From positions 1-64,000 of the forward strand of contig NZ_JABMCI010000035.1 in the NCBI RefSeq assembly GCF_013359775.1: a stretch of 64,000 bases of DNA, given 5' to 3'. A model generated the notes under the pieces. It had not been told where the DNA came from. It made no database searches and saw only the letters and a list, made by a program, of their open reading frames with translations. Both the position numbers and the translations under genes were made by a program. This document shows, piece by piece, positions 1 through 8,549 of this stretch; positions within the stretch are counted from its first letter, which is position 1; each line of letters opens with the position of its first letter. Source of the stretch: Cellulomonas humilata (GTDB lineage Bacteria > Actinomycetota > Actinomycetes > Actinomycetales > Cellulomonadaceae).

Positions 1-18
1 CGGCAGCCCTGGAGACCC

Positions 19-2304
19 GTGACCGAGACGACCCTGCGCTACGACGCCCCGGCGTCGGCCTGGACCGAGGCCCTCCCGCTCGGGAACGGGCGGATCGGCG
101 CGATGGTCTTCGGCGGCGTCGCGGTCGAGCGGCTCCAGCTCAACGACGACACGTGCTGGTCGGGTTCCCCCCGATCCCGGTCGGCGCCCGACGGCCCGGC
201 CGCCCTGGCCGCCGCGCGCGGTGCGCTCGAGCGCGAGGACGTCCGCGAGGCCGGTCGTCAGGTGCAGCGGCTCCAGGGCGGCTTCGGGCAGGCGTACCAG
301 CCACTCGTCGACCTCTGGATCGAGCAAGCCGCGCCCGCGGGGCTCGACGGCTACTCCCGGTGGCTCCACCTCGACGAGGGGGTCGCCGGGCACTCCTGGA
401 CGTCGGGCACGCAGGAGGCCTTCGTCAGCCACCCCGCCTCCGTGCTGGTGCTGCACCGCACCTGGTCCGCCGGGTCGGGCGACGTGCGCGTGAGCACCAC
501 CTCGGCACACCCCCTGGACGAGCCGGTCGGCGGCGACGCCCGCTGGTCGGCCACCCTGCGCATGCCGTCCGACTCGCCGCCCGACTACGTGCCCCGCGCG
601 CGGGTCCTGCGCGACCGGACGCGGGGCGCGAGCGTCACGGCCGCGGTGGCGCTCGCGGTGCGGACCGACGGCACGGTCGACGCCGGACCGGACGGCCTGC
701 GGCTGCGCGACGCCACCTGGGCAACCCTCGTCGTCGCCACCGCGACCGACTACGCCGGCGCCACGGCACCGCTGCACGGCGACGCCTCCCGGCTGCGCGC
801 AGCGGCGACGGCGACGGCCGACGCGGCCGCGTCGCGAGGGTTCTCGACCCTGCGCGCCGAGCACGTCGCCGACCACGCCGGACTCGTCGACCGGGTGGCC
901 CTCGACCTCGGGGCGTCCACCGCGTCCGGGCTGCCGACGGACGAGCGGCTGCGCCGGCACGCAGCCGGGCACCCCGACCCCGGCCTGGCGGCGCTGGCGT
1001 TCCACTACGGGCGGTACCTGATGGTCGCGGGCTCACGCCGCGGGACGCTGCCGCTCACGCTCCAGGGGATCTGGAACGACGCCGTGCAGCCTCCCTGGTC
1101 GTGCAGCTACACGGTCAACATCAACACCCAGATGAACTACTGGCCGGCGCTGAGCACCAACCTCGCCGAGTGCCACGAGCCCCTCGTGCGGTGGATCGGC
1201 GAGCTGGCGACGGCCGGCACCCGCACGGCCACCGAGCTCTACGGCCTGCGCGGCTGGACCGCCCACCACAACTCCGACGCGTGGGCGTTCACGGAACCGG
1301 TCGGCGACGGCACCAGCGACCCGTCCTGGAGCTTCTGGCCGTTCGGCGGCGTGTGGCTCACCCGGCACCTGGTCGACCACCACGACTTCACCGGCGAGCC
1401 CCCCGACCTGGCGGTCCTGCTGGGCGCAGCGCGCTTCGTCCTGGACTGGCTGGTCGAGCTCCCCGACGGCACCCTCGGCACGCGCCCCTCGACCTCGCCG
1501 GAGAACACCTTCGTCGCCCCCGACGGCCTGCCCGCCGCGCTGACGACGTCGACCACCGCGGACCTGGCGATGGCACGCGACCTGCTGGAGAACGTGGTCC
1601 GGCTCGGTGGCCCGTCCGACCTCGTCGCGGAGGCGTCGGCGGCCCTCGACCGCCTTCCCGTGGAGCGGGTGGACCGCGACGGACGGGTGGCGGAGTGGCG
1701 CGACGACGTCCCCGAGGCCGAGCCCGCCCACCGCCACCAGAGCCACCTGTTCCGTGTGCACCCGGGCACGTCGATCGACCCCGACCAAGCACCGGACCTG
1801 GCGCGCGGGGCGCTGGGCACGCTCGACGCGCGCGGGCCGGAGTCGACGGGATGGTCCCTCGCCTGGCGGCTCAACCTCCGAGCCCGCCTGCGCGACCCCG
1901 CGGGCGCCGCCACGATGATCGACGCGTTCCTGCGGCCGGTCGGTCCGGGCCACCACGGCGGAGGCGTCTACCCGAACCTGTTCTGCGCCCATCCCCCGTT
2001 CCAGATCGACGGGAACTTCGGGTTCACGGCCGGCGTCGCCGAGCTGCTGCTCCAGTCGCACGCCGTGACGGACGGCCTGCGCGAGGTCCACCTCCTCCCG
2101 ACGCTGCCGGCGTCGTGGCCCTCCGGGTCGGTGCGCGGCCTGCGCGCGCGCGGTGGGCTCACCGTCGACCTGACGTGGGACCGGCACGTGCTCACGACCG
2201 CGCGGCTGGTGGCCGACCAGGACGTCTCGGTCCTGGTCCGCCACGGTGCCGCACGGGACCGCACCGACCTCTGCGCCGGGCAGGCCTGGTCGCTCACCCC
2301 CTGA
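19..2304 (+). CDS. Glycoside hydrolase family 95 protein (alpha-L-fucosidase type)
   Basis: This 761-residue protein has the length and layout of GH95 enzymes, which release alpha-1,2-linked L-fucose (or L-galactose) from glycans by inversion. Family motifs are visible: an N-terminal stretch with PLGNGRIGAM and LQLNDDTCWSG, the Asn pair in NINTQMNYW near residues 367-369, HRHQSHL near 571, and QIDGNFGF with the presumed catalytic-base Asp near 664. The general-acid Glu is probably in VAEWRDD. No signal peptide is seen, so it is probably cytoplasmic. The GTG start follows GGAGA at 11-15. Its 3' end overlaps the converging NAD(P)-binding gene by 11 bases. The family is clear; the exact substrate is inferred. 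Confidence 0.93.
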   Translation: MTETTLRYDAPASAWTEALPLGNGRIGAMVFGGVAVERLQLNDDTCWSGSPRSRSAPDGPAALAAARGALEREDVREAGRQVQRLQGGFGQAYQPLVDLWIEQAAPAGLDGYSRWLHLDEGVAGHSWTSGTQEAFVSHPASVLVLHRTWSAGSGDVRVSTTSAHPLDEPVGGDARWSATLRMPSDSPPDYVPRARVLRDRTRGASVTAAVALAVRTDGTVDAGPDGLRLRDATWATLVVATATDYAGATAPLHGDASRLRAAATATADAAASRGFSTLRAEHVADHAGLVDRVALDLGASTASGLPTDERLRRHAAGHPDPGLAALAFHYGRYLMVAGSRRGTLPLTLQGIWNDAVQPPWSCSYTVNINTQMNYWPALSTNLAECHEPLVRWIGELATAGTRTATELYGLRGWTAHHNSDAWAFTEPVGDGTSDPSWSFWPFGGVWLTRHLVDHHDFTGEPPDLAVLLGAARFVLDWLVELPDGTLGTRPSTSPENTFVAPDGLPAALTTSTTADLAMARDLLENVVRLGGPSDLVAEASAALDRLPVERVDRDGRVAEWRDDVPEAEPAHRHQSHLFRVHPGTSIDPDQAPDLARGALGTLDARGPESTGWSLAWRLNLRARLRDPAGAATMIDAFLRPVGPGHHGGGVYPNLFCAHPPFQIDGNFGFTAGVAELLLQSHAVTDGLREVHLLPTLPASWPSGSVRGLRARGGLTVDLTWDRHVLTTARLVADQDVSVLVRHGAARDRTDLCAGQAWSLTP

Positions 2305-2965
2305 CGGCGGCCGGCACCCGGGCACCGGCCGACACGGCGACAACCTGTCGGACCAGGGTCGCGTCCTCGACGGCCTCCGCGAGGACCCACCCGACCTGCG
2401 CGCGCGAGACGCGCACCTCCTCGATCTCCCCGCCGGTCGAGGTCACGGGCGGACCCGCCCACGGCTCGTCGGTGAGGGTGACCGGCTGGACCTCGACCCA
2501 GTCGAGCCCGCTCGCGCGCAGCTCGGCGCCCTGCCGCTCCGTGTCCGCGATCTGTGGGCGCAGCAGCAGCGCGAAGATCAGCCGGTTGACCAGCGGGAGG
2601 CCGACGCTCGTCGGTCCGGTGCCGTAGGACGTCTGCACGACGACCCGGCGTACCCCATGGCGACGCATCGCGGTCAGCACCGTGCGCGTGCCCCGCGAGC
2701 GGATGTCGAGCGGGGTGCGCGACGGGCCACGCAGGCGCACGCGGACCGCGCTCTCGCTGATCCCCAGCGTGACGACGACGGCGTCCTGGCCCTCGACGAG
2801 CCTCCCGACCAGTGCGGCGTCGGTGGCGTCTCCGTCGATCCCCCGGACCCCCGGCAGCGACGACGCGTGGCGCGAGAGCGCGGTGACGTCGTGCCCACGG
2901 TTGACCAGCTCGGTGACGGCGGCACGGCCGGAGCCGCCCGTCGCTCCGACGACGAGAACCTTCAT
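2294..2965 (-). CDS. NAD(P)H-binding NmrA/SDR-like protein
   Basis: This is a 223-residue atypical short-chain dehydrogenase/NmrA-like protein. It opens with a Rossmann fold (MKVLVVGATGGSGRAA, the GxxGxxG loop) and then has the acidic DGDATD segment typical of NAD(P)-binding relatives of NmrA and YwnB. It lacks a YxxxK dehydrogenase pair, so it may sense or reduce NAD(P) rather than oxidise an alcohol. The ATG at 2965 is preceded by AAGGAG. It is divergent from the AraC regulator across 114 bases and is its most likely target. The 3' end overlaps the GH95 gene. The physiological substrate is unknown. Confidence 0.85.
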   Translation of the reverse strand: MKVLVVGATGGSGRAAVTELVNRGHDVTALSRHASSLPGVRGIDGDATDAALVGRLVEGQDAVVVTLGISESAVRVRLRGPSRTPLDIRSRGTRTVLTAMRRHGVRRVVVQTSYGTGPTSVGLPLVNRLIFALLLRPQIADTERQGAELRASGLDWVEVQPVTLTDEPWAGPPVTSTGGEIEEVRVSRAQVGWVLAEAVEDATLVRQVVAVSAGARVPAAVRG

Positions 2966-3012
2966 GATCTGTCTCCTTCGGTGCGGTGTGGATTCCTGTG
3001 GTTCCCACCTCA

Positions 3013-3039
3013 CCAGCGGCATGCTGGACGGTCTATGAT
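3013..3039 (+). promoter_or_regulatory. Divergent promoter region with inverted repeat
   Basis: Between the divergent NAD(P)-binding and AraC genes lies the inverted repeat CCAGC-N5-GCTGG (3013-3027). A TATGAT -10-like hexamer follows at 3034-3039, facing the AraC gene. The repeat falls in the expected -35/-10 spacer and could be the AraC binding site. This is a sequence-only inference. Confidence 0.4.
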
Positions 3040-3079
3040 GAGTCGTCGCCAATTCATGGCAGATCATCCAGGAGGTCTC

Positions 3080-4042
3080 GTGACCGTCGTCGATCTTCCG
3101 TGGACCCCGATCGACCCCGTCGGCGAGGCCTTGCACCACCTGCGCGTCACGGGCGTCTTCTACAGCCGCACCGAGGCGGACGGCCCCTGGGCGGTCGACA
3201 TGCCCGCGTTCGGCGACTGCGTGAGCTTCCACGTGGTGACCGTCGGCGAGGCGTGGGTCGAGGTCGAGGGAGCGCCGCCCGTCCGGCTGGTCCCGGGCGA
3301 CCTCGCGCTCGTCCCGCACGGACGCGGCCACCTGTTGCGCAGCGCGCCGGGGGTGCCGTCGCTGGGCCGCGTCGACGAGCTGCCGCAGGAGTTCCTCAGC
3401 CCGAACTACTCGGTCCTGCGCCACCGGGGCGCCGGAACCAGGGTGGAGCTGATCTGCGGCGTGCTCTCGGTCGACGGGGCCTCGTCCCGGCTCCTGCTGG
3501 ACCTGCTGCCCTCGGTCGTGCACGTCGACGGCGAGCAGGGCGGGGCGTGGATGGCGGCGACGCTCGCCCTCACCACCGAGGAGCTGACCCACGCCCGGCC
3601 GGGTGGCGAGGCCGTCACCACCCGGCTGGCCGACATCCTCGTGATCCAGTCGATCCGCGCCTGGCTGGACGCCCAGCAGGTCACCACCGGCTGGCTCGGT
3701 GCCTTGCGCGATCCGCAGCTCGGCACCGCGATCGCTGCCGTGCACCGCGCGCCGGGTCGGCCCTGGACCGTCGCGACGATGGCGCACGAGGCCGCGATGT
3801 CCCGGTCCGCGTTCTCCGCGCGCTTCACGGAGGTCGTCGGCGAGCCCGCGATGCAGTACGTCACCCGGGTCCGCATGCACGTCGCCGCCGACCGGCTCGG
3901 CTACGGCCGCGCCACCGTGCGCGAGGTTGCCTCCGAGCTCGGGTACGACTCCGAGGCGTCCTTCAGCCGCGCCTACAAACGCGAGGTCGGCGTCTCCCCC
4001 GGCCGCGCGCGGCGGTCACCGAGCCTGCCCGCACCCGGCTGA
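3080..4042 (+). CDS. AraC-family transcriptional regulator with cupin domain
   Basis: This 320-residue protein has an N-terminal cupin (Cupin_6-type) ligand domain over roughly residues 10-170, with signature-like VRLVPGDLALVPHG. A C-terminal AraC double helix-turn-helix covers about 215-310, with second-helix features VREVASELGYDSEASFSRAYKREVGVSP. The GTG at 3080 is chosen because AGGAGG lies at 3070-3075; reading further upstream gives a longer, less family-like N-terminus. Relatives commonly sit next to an oxidoreductase they control, and here an NAD(P)-binding gene is divergent. No membrane segment is seen. The inducer is unknown. Confidence 0.9.
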   Translation: MTVVDLPWTPIDPVGEALHHLRVTGVFYSRTEADGPWAVDMPAFGDCVSFHVVTVGEAWVEVEGAPPVRLVPGDLALVPHGRGHLLRSAPGVPSLGRVDELPQEFLSPNYSVLRHRGAGTRVELICGVLSVDGASSRLLLDLLPSVVHVDGEQGGAWMAATLALTTEELTHARPGGEAVTTRLADILVIQSIRAWLDAQQVTTGWLGALRDPQLGTAIAAVHRAPGRPWTVATMAHEAAMSRSAFSARFTEVVGEPAMQYVTRVRMHVAADRLGYGRATVREVASELGYDSEASFSRAYKREVGVSPGRARRSPSLPAPG

Positions 4043-4101
4043 GTCCCGGACCGTCACCGCGACGACGGAAGTCGTCCGTCGAAACCCTCAACCACGTGCG
4101 T

Positions 4102-4118
4102 CGCCTGCCGATCAGGCG
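4102..4118. terminator. Hairpin between AraC and MCP genes
   Basis: CGCCTG and CAGGCG are separated by five bases, giving a GC-rich stem-loop in the 118-base gap after the AraC regulator. There is no clear T-run, so termination is only a possibility. Confidence 0.3.
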
Positions 4119-4160
4119 GGCAGATGACCCCATGCTCGTGCGGCGGATGGGCCTCATACC

Positions 4161-5804
4161 GTGGCGAGTCCTGCGCCAGTCGGGAAGCAGTCGCAGACGA
4201 GAAAGCCATTCCACGTGAGCTCCAGCCTCGGCCGGAAGAGCGCTGCGGCGCTAGGTGCGTTGACGATCGTCCTGGCGGGGGTGGACGGGTTCGTGCTGCA
4301 GCAGGCGACGAGCTCCGCCGCCACCGTGACCGACTTCCGCGCGTACACGAGTGCGATGCAGACCGCCGTGTCCCACATGCGCAGCGACTTCTTCGCCTAC
4401 GACGGCGCCAACAACATGTACGTGCTGGTCGCGGCCACGGGCGGCGACGAGGGCTATGACCTGTGGAACACGACGTACGACCAGGCTGTGGAGTGGTCGG
4501 CCGCGCTCGAGGCTGAGCTCGACACGGCGGACGCACTGGCGTCAGGAACCGACCTCGCCCCGGTCTTCGCCGAGCTGCGCGCCTCGATCAACGGCTACGA
4601 CGCCTTCTTCGCCGAGGGTCACGACCAGGTGCTGACAGGCGACTTCACGGCTGCGGCCGCCTCGGTCACGACCCGCAACGTCGAGGTCAGCGACGCCATC
4701 GGAGCCGACCTCGACGCCGTCCAGGCCGAGGTGGACGCGACGACGAGTGTGCAGCTCGCCGCGGTGCAGGCCCATCAGCAGACCCTGCAGCGCGTCGCCG
4801 GCTCCGTGCTGGCGCTGACGCTGCTCGTCCTGGGCGCCCTGTGGGTGATGTTCTCTCGCGGCGTGCTCGCACCGATCGGGCGGCTGCGTCGGCAGATCGA
4901 GGAGGTCGACGGTGATCTGACCGCGCGCGTCGGGATCGAGCACGACGACGAGATCGGCGCCCTGGCGACCGCGTTCAACTCGTTCATGGACGACCTGCAC
5001 GGTGTGGTGCGTCGCGTCGCCGCGAGCGCCGACGAGCTCGGTGTCGTCTCGACCGAGCTGACCGGCGCCAACGCGCGGATCGAGCGGAACGCCCTGAGCT
5101 CCTCGAGCCAGGCGGAGGTGGTCGCGGCGGCGGCGGAGGAGGTCTCCCGGGAGGTGCAGTCGGTGTCCACCGGCGCCGAGCAGATGGGCTCGTCCATCCG
5201 CGAGATCGCCCACAGCACGGGTGAGGCCTCCCGGGTCACCCTGCACGCCGTCGAGGTCACCGAGGCCACGACCCTCCTGGTCGCACGCCTCGGGGCCTCG
5301 AGCCTTGAGGTCGGCGAGGTGGTCAAGGTCATCACGTCCGTCGCTGAGCAGACCAACCTGCTCGCCCTCAACGCCACCATCGAGGCAGCTCGCGCGGGCG
5401 ACGCGGGCAGGGGGTTCGCCGTCGTCGCGAACGAGGTCAAGGAGCTCGCGCGCAAGACCGCACAGGCCACCGGGGACATCACCGCACGCATCGAGGCCAT
5501 CCAGGCCGACACCGCGGGTGCAGTCGCGGGGATCGGCGAGATCGGCGATGTCGTGCGCCGGATCAACGACTACCAGACCACCGTCGCCAGTGCGATCGAG
5601 GAGCAGACCTCCGTGACGCAGGAGATGAGTCGTTCGGTGACCGAGGTGGCGGCCGGCTCGAGCGAGATCGCCTCCACGATCGTCGACGTCGCGGCCGCGG
5701 CGACCCAGACCTCGGTCGCGGTCGTCGAGAGCGAGGCCGCCGGCGCGGACCTGGCGCGGGTGAGCGGAGAGCTGCGCAGCCTCGTCGGCCAGTTCCGGAT
5801 CTGA
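4161..5804 (+). CDS. Methyl-accepting chemotaxis protein
   Basis: This 547-residue chemoreceptor has a membrane helix at about 28-48, a four-helix-bundle-like periplasmic-side sensor at about 50-208, a second membrane helix at 212-232, a HAMP linker at about 232-286 and a long cytoplasmic signalling hairpin. The conserved hairpin tip is plain ([18 protein letters not shown], then [15 protein letters not shown]), so it should couple to CheW/CheA. The first in-frame start is GTG 4161; a GTG at 4215 just before the first helix is equally possible, since neither has a strong ribosome site. No other chemotaxis gene is nearby. The ligand cannot be predicted. Confidence 0.93.
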   Translation: MASPAPVGKQSQTRKPFHVSSSLGRKSAAALGALTIVLAGVDGFVLQQATSSAATVTDFRAYTSAMQTAVSHMRSDFFAYDGANNMYVLVAATGGDEGYDLWNTTYDQAVEWSAALEAELDTADALASGTDLAPVFAELRASINGYDAFFAEGHDQVLTGDFTAAAASVTTRNVEVSDAIGADLDAVQAEVDATTSVQLAAVQAHQQTLQRVAGSVLALTLLVLGALWVMFSRGVLAPIGRLRRQIEEVDGDLTARVGIEHDDEIGALATAFNSFMDDLHGVVRRVAASADELGVVSTELTGANARIERNALSSSSQAEVVAAAAEEVSREVQSVSTGAEQMGSSIREIAHSTGEASRVTLHAVEVTEATTLLVARLGASSLEVGEVVKVITSVAEQTNLLALNATIEAARAGDAGRGFAVVANEVKELARKTAQATGDITARIEAIQADTAGAVAGIGEIGDVVRRINDYQTTVASAIEEQTSVTQEMSRSVTEVAAGSSEIASTIVDVAAAATQTSVAVVESEAAGADLARVSGELRSLVGQFRI

Positions 5805-5922
5805 GGCGCGTCGGCGCACCTGCTGCACCAGAGAAGCCGCACCGCAGACCATGGCGGGCGGCGGGTGCCCGGCGTAGCGTCGTCCGGATCAGTGACCGGG
5901 CGACCACGAGGGGCGAACGACG

Positions 5923-6324
5923 ATGAGCATGATGGCCGACATGATGAAGTCCATGCCGATGGCGGAGACCACGGGCATGGACATGTCGATGATGCAGGGG
6001 TGCATCGAGGCGTGCTCCGCGGCGTCGATGGCCGCGACGATGTGCGCGGACGCCGACGGCGCCGAGAACATGGGCCGATGTGCGTCCATGTGCATGAACA
6101 CCGCGGACGTCGCCATGACGATGATGCGGATGATGATGCGCCCGAACGGCTACGACATGGGCTGCATGACCTCGATGATGACGGCCTGCATGACCATGGG
6201 CGAGGCCTGCGCGGCCGAGTGCATGATGCACGCCGAGATGTCCGAGCACTGCCGCATCTGCGCGTCGGCGTGCACGGCCATGGTCGAGGCGTGCCGCTCG
6301 GCGATGGCCTCGATGTCTAGCTGA
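5923..6324 (+). CDS. Met/Cys-rich four-helix-bundle copper-storage-like protein (Csp/DUF326 type)
   Basis: This 133-residue protein has by hand count about 34 Met and 13 Cys. The Cys recur in CxxxC and CxxxxxC spacings on predicted helices (GCIEAC, HCRICASAC, EAC), as in Csp cytosolic copper-storage proteins, whose four-helix bundle fills with Cu(I) along a core of thiolates. Methionine is far more frequent than usual in cytosolic Csp3, with runs such as MTMMRMMMRP. There is no signal peptide or Tat motif, so it is probably cytosolic. Its stop overlaps the converging small gene by 8 bases. A GGGGCGAACG stretch precedes the ATG. Copper binding is inferred from family resemblance. Confidence 0.8.
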   Translation: MSMMADMMKSMPMAETTGMDMSMMQGCIEACSAASMAATMCADADGAENMGRCASMCMNTADVAMTMMRMMMRPNGYDMGCMTSMMTACMTMGEACAAECMMHAEMSEHCRICASACTAMVEACRSAMASMSS

Positions 6325-6583
6325 CGACGGGGCGCGCGGAGTACCACGCACCGCCGAGGGCGACGACCTCCGCGACCAGGTGCACAGCGACGGGCTCGCC
6401 CGTCGCGGGCACCGCGCTGGTCGCCAGCACGGACACGCCGCCGTCCAGCAGGGCCACGGTGATCGTGCCGGGCTCCTGGGCTGCCACCAGCCCGTCGCGC
6501 CAGGCGCTGGGCGAGGCCGCGGCGACGGCCTCCTGGATCGGCAACAGGTTGATGCGGGTGCGGTTCGGCACGGTCTGCTCCAT
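6317..6583 (-). CDS. Small conserved-looking hypothetical protein
   Basis: This 88-residue protein starts MEQTVPNRTRINLLPIQ and has an alternating hydrophobic pattern (GTITVALLDGGVSVLA, AVHLVAEVVALGG) suggesting a small beta-rich cytoplasmic domain. The ATG at 6583 is chosen over longer upstream starts that would add an Arg/Thr-rich leader. It converges on and slightly overlaps the copper-storage-like gene. No family is recognised, and its reality rests on codon-like composition and a sensible amino-acid pattern. Confidence 0.5.
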   Translation of the reverse strand: MEQTVPNRTRINLLPIQEAVAAASPSAWRDGLVAAQEPGTITVALLDGGVSVLATSAVPATGEPVAVHLVAEVVALGGAWYSARPVVS

Positions 6584-6901
6584 CGGTGGTCTCGCGAGGT
6601 GTGTCCGGGTGGTCCGGGACCGACGCCGCAGGGTTGACCTGGAACGTTCGATCACGGGCTGCGCCGCGGTGCGGCACGGGGGTCCCCCTGGCGAGCTCGT
6701 CAGAGCTGCGGGGACCGCGACGACTGGGTCGTCAGCGACACATTCGACAGAGACACCGGCGCATCGAGGGCACGGCGACGGATCCCGCGTGGAGCGGGGT
6801 CACGGGCACGGGCCGGGCGACGGGCATGCGACGAGTGTGAGACGACGTCCACATGCTGTCAAGGCATCTCACCTGGCGGACGCTCCCTGTCTCGCCGCTC
6901 A
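6584..6901. other. Intergenic stretch, no gene seen
   Basis: This GC-rich gap lies between the divergent small gene (minus) and the DinB gene (plus). The only structure I can support is the operator that follows it. Open frames here have no recognisable content. Confidence 0.5.
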
Positions 6902-6922
6902 TCCGGACGCAGAACGTCCGGA
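6902..6922. promoter_or_regulatory. Palindromic operator upstream of DinB gene
   Basis: TCCGGACG and CGTCCGGA are separated by exactly five bases, 21 bases before the DinB start. The same arms and spacer recur in front of the WYL regulator gene (8509-8535). The site is therefore probably bound by that regulator. Confidence 0.7.
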
Positions 6923-6943
6923 ACCGGTCCTACGGTCGGGAGC

Positions 6944-7531
6944 ATGACGACGACGATCCCCTGGGAACCGCCCCTCGCAAGCACCGAGCTCGACCACCTC
7001 GTCGGCGCGCTCGACCGGCTGCGCACGACGTTCCGCTGGAAGGCCGACGGCCTCGACAGCGCCGGCCTCGCCCAGCACGTGGGGGCCTCGGCCCTCACCC
7101 TCGGCGGGCTCCTGAAGCACCTCGCCGCGGTCGAGGACACCACGTTCAGCTGGAAGCTCGCCGGGCAGCACCCCGGACCGATGTGGGACCCCGCGAGCTG
7201 GGCAGAGAACGAGACCGAGATCCTCTCGGCCGTGCACGACACGCCCGAGCAGCTCTACGCGGCATGGGACGACGCCGTCGCACGGTCGCGTGCCCGGCTC
7301 GACGCCGCGCTGGCCGAGGGCGGCCTGGACCAGGACGTCAACGACGGCGACGACCGCGGGAACCATGCCAGCCTGCGCCGCCTGCTCTTCGACCTGATCG
7401 AGGAGTACGGCCGGCACACCGGGCACGCCGACCTGCTGCGCGAGGTGGTCGACGGTCGCGTCGGCGAGGACCCGCCGAACGACTGGCGCCCGGTCTCCGG
7501 CTCCCCGCTCACCTGGATCAGGCGGAGCTGA
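6944..7531 (+). CDS. DinB/DUF664 family protein
   Basis: This 195-residue member of the DinB/YfiT-like four-helix superfamily has the actinobacterial DUF664 pattern (LLKHLAAVEDTTF near residue 50, EEYGRHTGHADLLRE near 150). Its conserved His residues normally form a metal site used in thiol (mycothiol or bacillithiol) transfer reactions. The ATG lies 21 bases after the palindromic operator. The gene converges with the WYL regulator, overlapping by 14 bases. The shared operator suggests that regulator controls it. The substrate is not known. Confidence 0.88.
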   Translation: MTTTIPWEPPLASTELDHLVGALDRLRTTFRWKADGLDSAGLAQHVGASALTLGGLLKHLAAVEDTTFSWKLAGQHPGPMWDPASWAENETEILSAVHDTPEQLYAAWDDAVARSRARLDAALAEGGLDQDVNDGDDRGNHASLRRLLFDLIEEYGRHTGHADLLREVVDGRVGEDPPNDWRPVSGSPLTWIRRS

Positions 7532-8486
7532 CCTCGTCGGTCGCCGCGAGCATGCGCCGGCCGAGGGTGCGCACGCACGCGCGCAGCTCGGGGCCGCCGA
7601 GCACCCGGAAGTCGACTGGGATCACCGCGAGCCTCTCCGCGTACCAGGGCGGGTTGCTCGTCGACCCCACCAGCCGCGACGTCGACCCGTCGACCGGCTC
7701 CACCCGGCCCAGGTCGTGCGGCAGCCACTGCTGCGCCCGGTGCGCCGGCACCTGCAGGAGCACCTCGACCTCGTACTCCCAGCCGACGGCCAGGTGCGCC
7801 TCGAGCTCCGCCACCGGGTCGAGGTCCTCGGGCGGCGTGAACGTCTCGTCGAGCAGCTCGACGCCCTCGACCCGGTCCACCCGGTACGCGCGGCGGGCGT
7901 CGGACGACAGCGAGTGGCACAGCAGGTACCAGCGGCCGTGCCGCACGACCACCGCCCACGGGTCCACCACGGTCTGCCACGCGTTGCCGCCCTCCGACCG
8001 GTACGCCACCCGGACGCGCCGATGGGCGGAGCAGGCCTGCACCAGCGTCGTCGCCGTCGTCGGGTCCGGCCGGGCAGCTCCGCGGTCGGGGGCCGGCGCG
8101 GTGGTCTCCCGGACCGCCTGCACGGGACCGGCCACCGCCGCAGGCAGCGACCGCACGATCTTGCTCAGGGCGGTACCCACCGGCTGCTCCGGGTCGTCGG
8201 CGTCGTGGTGCCCGTCCAGCACCGCCATGACCAGCGCCAACGCCTCGGCCGCCGTGAGCATGAGCGGCGGCGGCCGCAGCCCCCGGCCGATCCGGTAGCC
8301 CCCGTACGGTCCGCGCACCGACTCGATGGGGATCTCCGCCTCGCGCAGAGTGGCGACGTAGCGTCGCGCGGCGCGGTCCGAGACGCCGAGCCTGTCGGCC
8401 AGCCGGTCGGCGGTGATGCCGGGGCTGGCCTGGATGAGCCCGAGCGTCAGCAGTGCGCGGGCCGTGGGGTTCTGGTCGCCGCTCAT
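7518..8486 (-). CDS. WYL-domain helix-turn-helix transcriptional regulator
   Basis: This 322-residue regulator has an N-terminal winged helix-turn-helix (about 8-60; LADRLGVSDRAARRYVATL) and a WYL domain (about 145-225; GRWYLLCH gives the WYL core), followed by a C-terminal WCX-like region with DPVAELEAHL. WYL domains sense nucleic acids or small ligands. Two half-sites and a perfect 11-base palindrome lie 12-49 bases upstream, so autoregulation is likely. The adjacent convergent DinB gene carries the same operator. The ATG at 8486 follows AGAGG. It is one of the better-supported regulator-target pairs in the window. Confidence 0.92.
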   Translation of the reverse strand: MSGDQNPTARALLTLGLIQASPGITADRLADRLGVSDRAARRYVATLREAEIPIESVRGPYGGYRIGRGLRPPPLMLTAAEALALVMAVLDGHHDADDPEQPVGTALSKIVRSLPAAVAGPVQAVRETTAPAPDRGAARPDPTTATTLVQACSAHRRVRVAYRSEGGNAWQTVVDPWAVVVRHGRWYLLCHSLSSDARRAYRVDRVEGVELLDETFTPPEDLDPVAELEAHLAVGWEYEVEVLLQVPAHRAQQWLPHDLGRVEPVDGSTSRLVGSTSNPPWYAERLAVIPVDFRVLGGPELRACVRTLGRRMLAATDEVSSA

Positions 8487-8497
8487 GCGAAGCCTCT

Positions 8498-8535
8498 GGT
8501 TCCGGACTGGTTCCGGACGGCCTTCGTCCGGAACC
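8498..8535. promoter_or_regulatory. WYL regulator operator (palindrome plus extra half-site)
   Basis: GGTTCCGGACG and CGTCCGGAACC form a perfect 11-base inverted repeat with a five-base spacer at 8509-8535. A further direct copy of GGTTCCGGAC lies at 8498-8507, offset by 11 bases, about one helical turn. The block sits just upstream of the WYL gene start. Confidence 0.75.
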
Positions 8536-8549
8536 GAAACCTAGCGCGC

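Noticed and set aside
1033..2343. Minus-strand frame of about 436 codons
   Set aside because: It is antisense to the GH95 catalytic region and extends into the neighbouring gene; no domain is seen.
4542..5852. Minus-strand frame of about 436 codons
   Set aside because: It is the complement of the chemoreceptor gene; Asp/Gly/Leu-rich filler composition.
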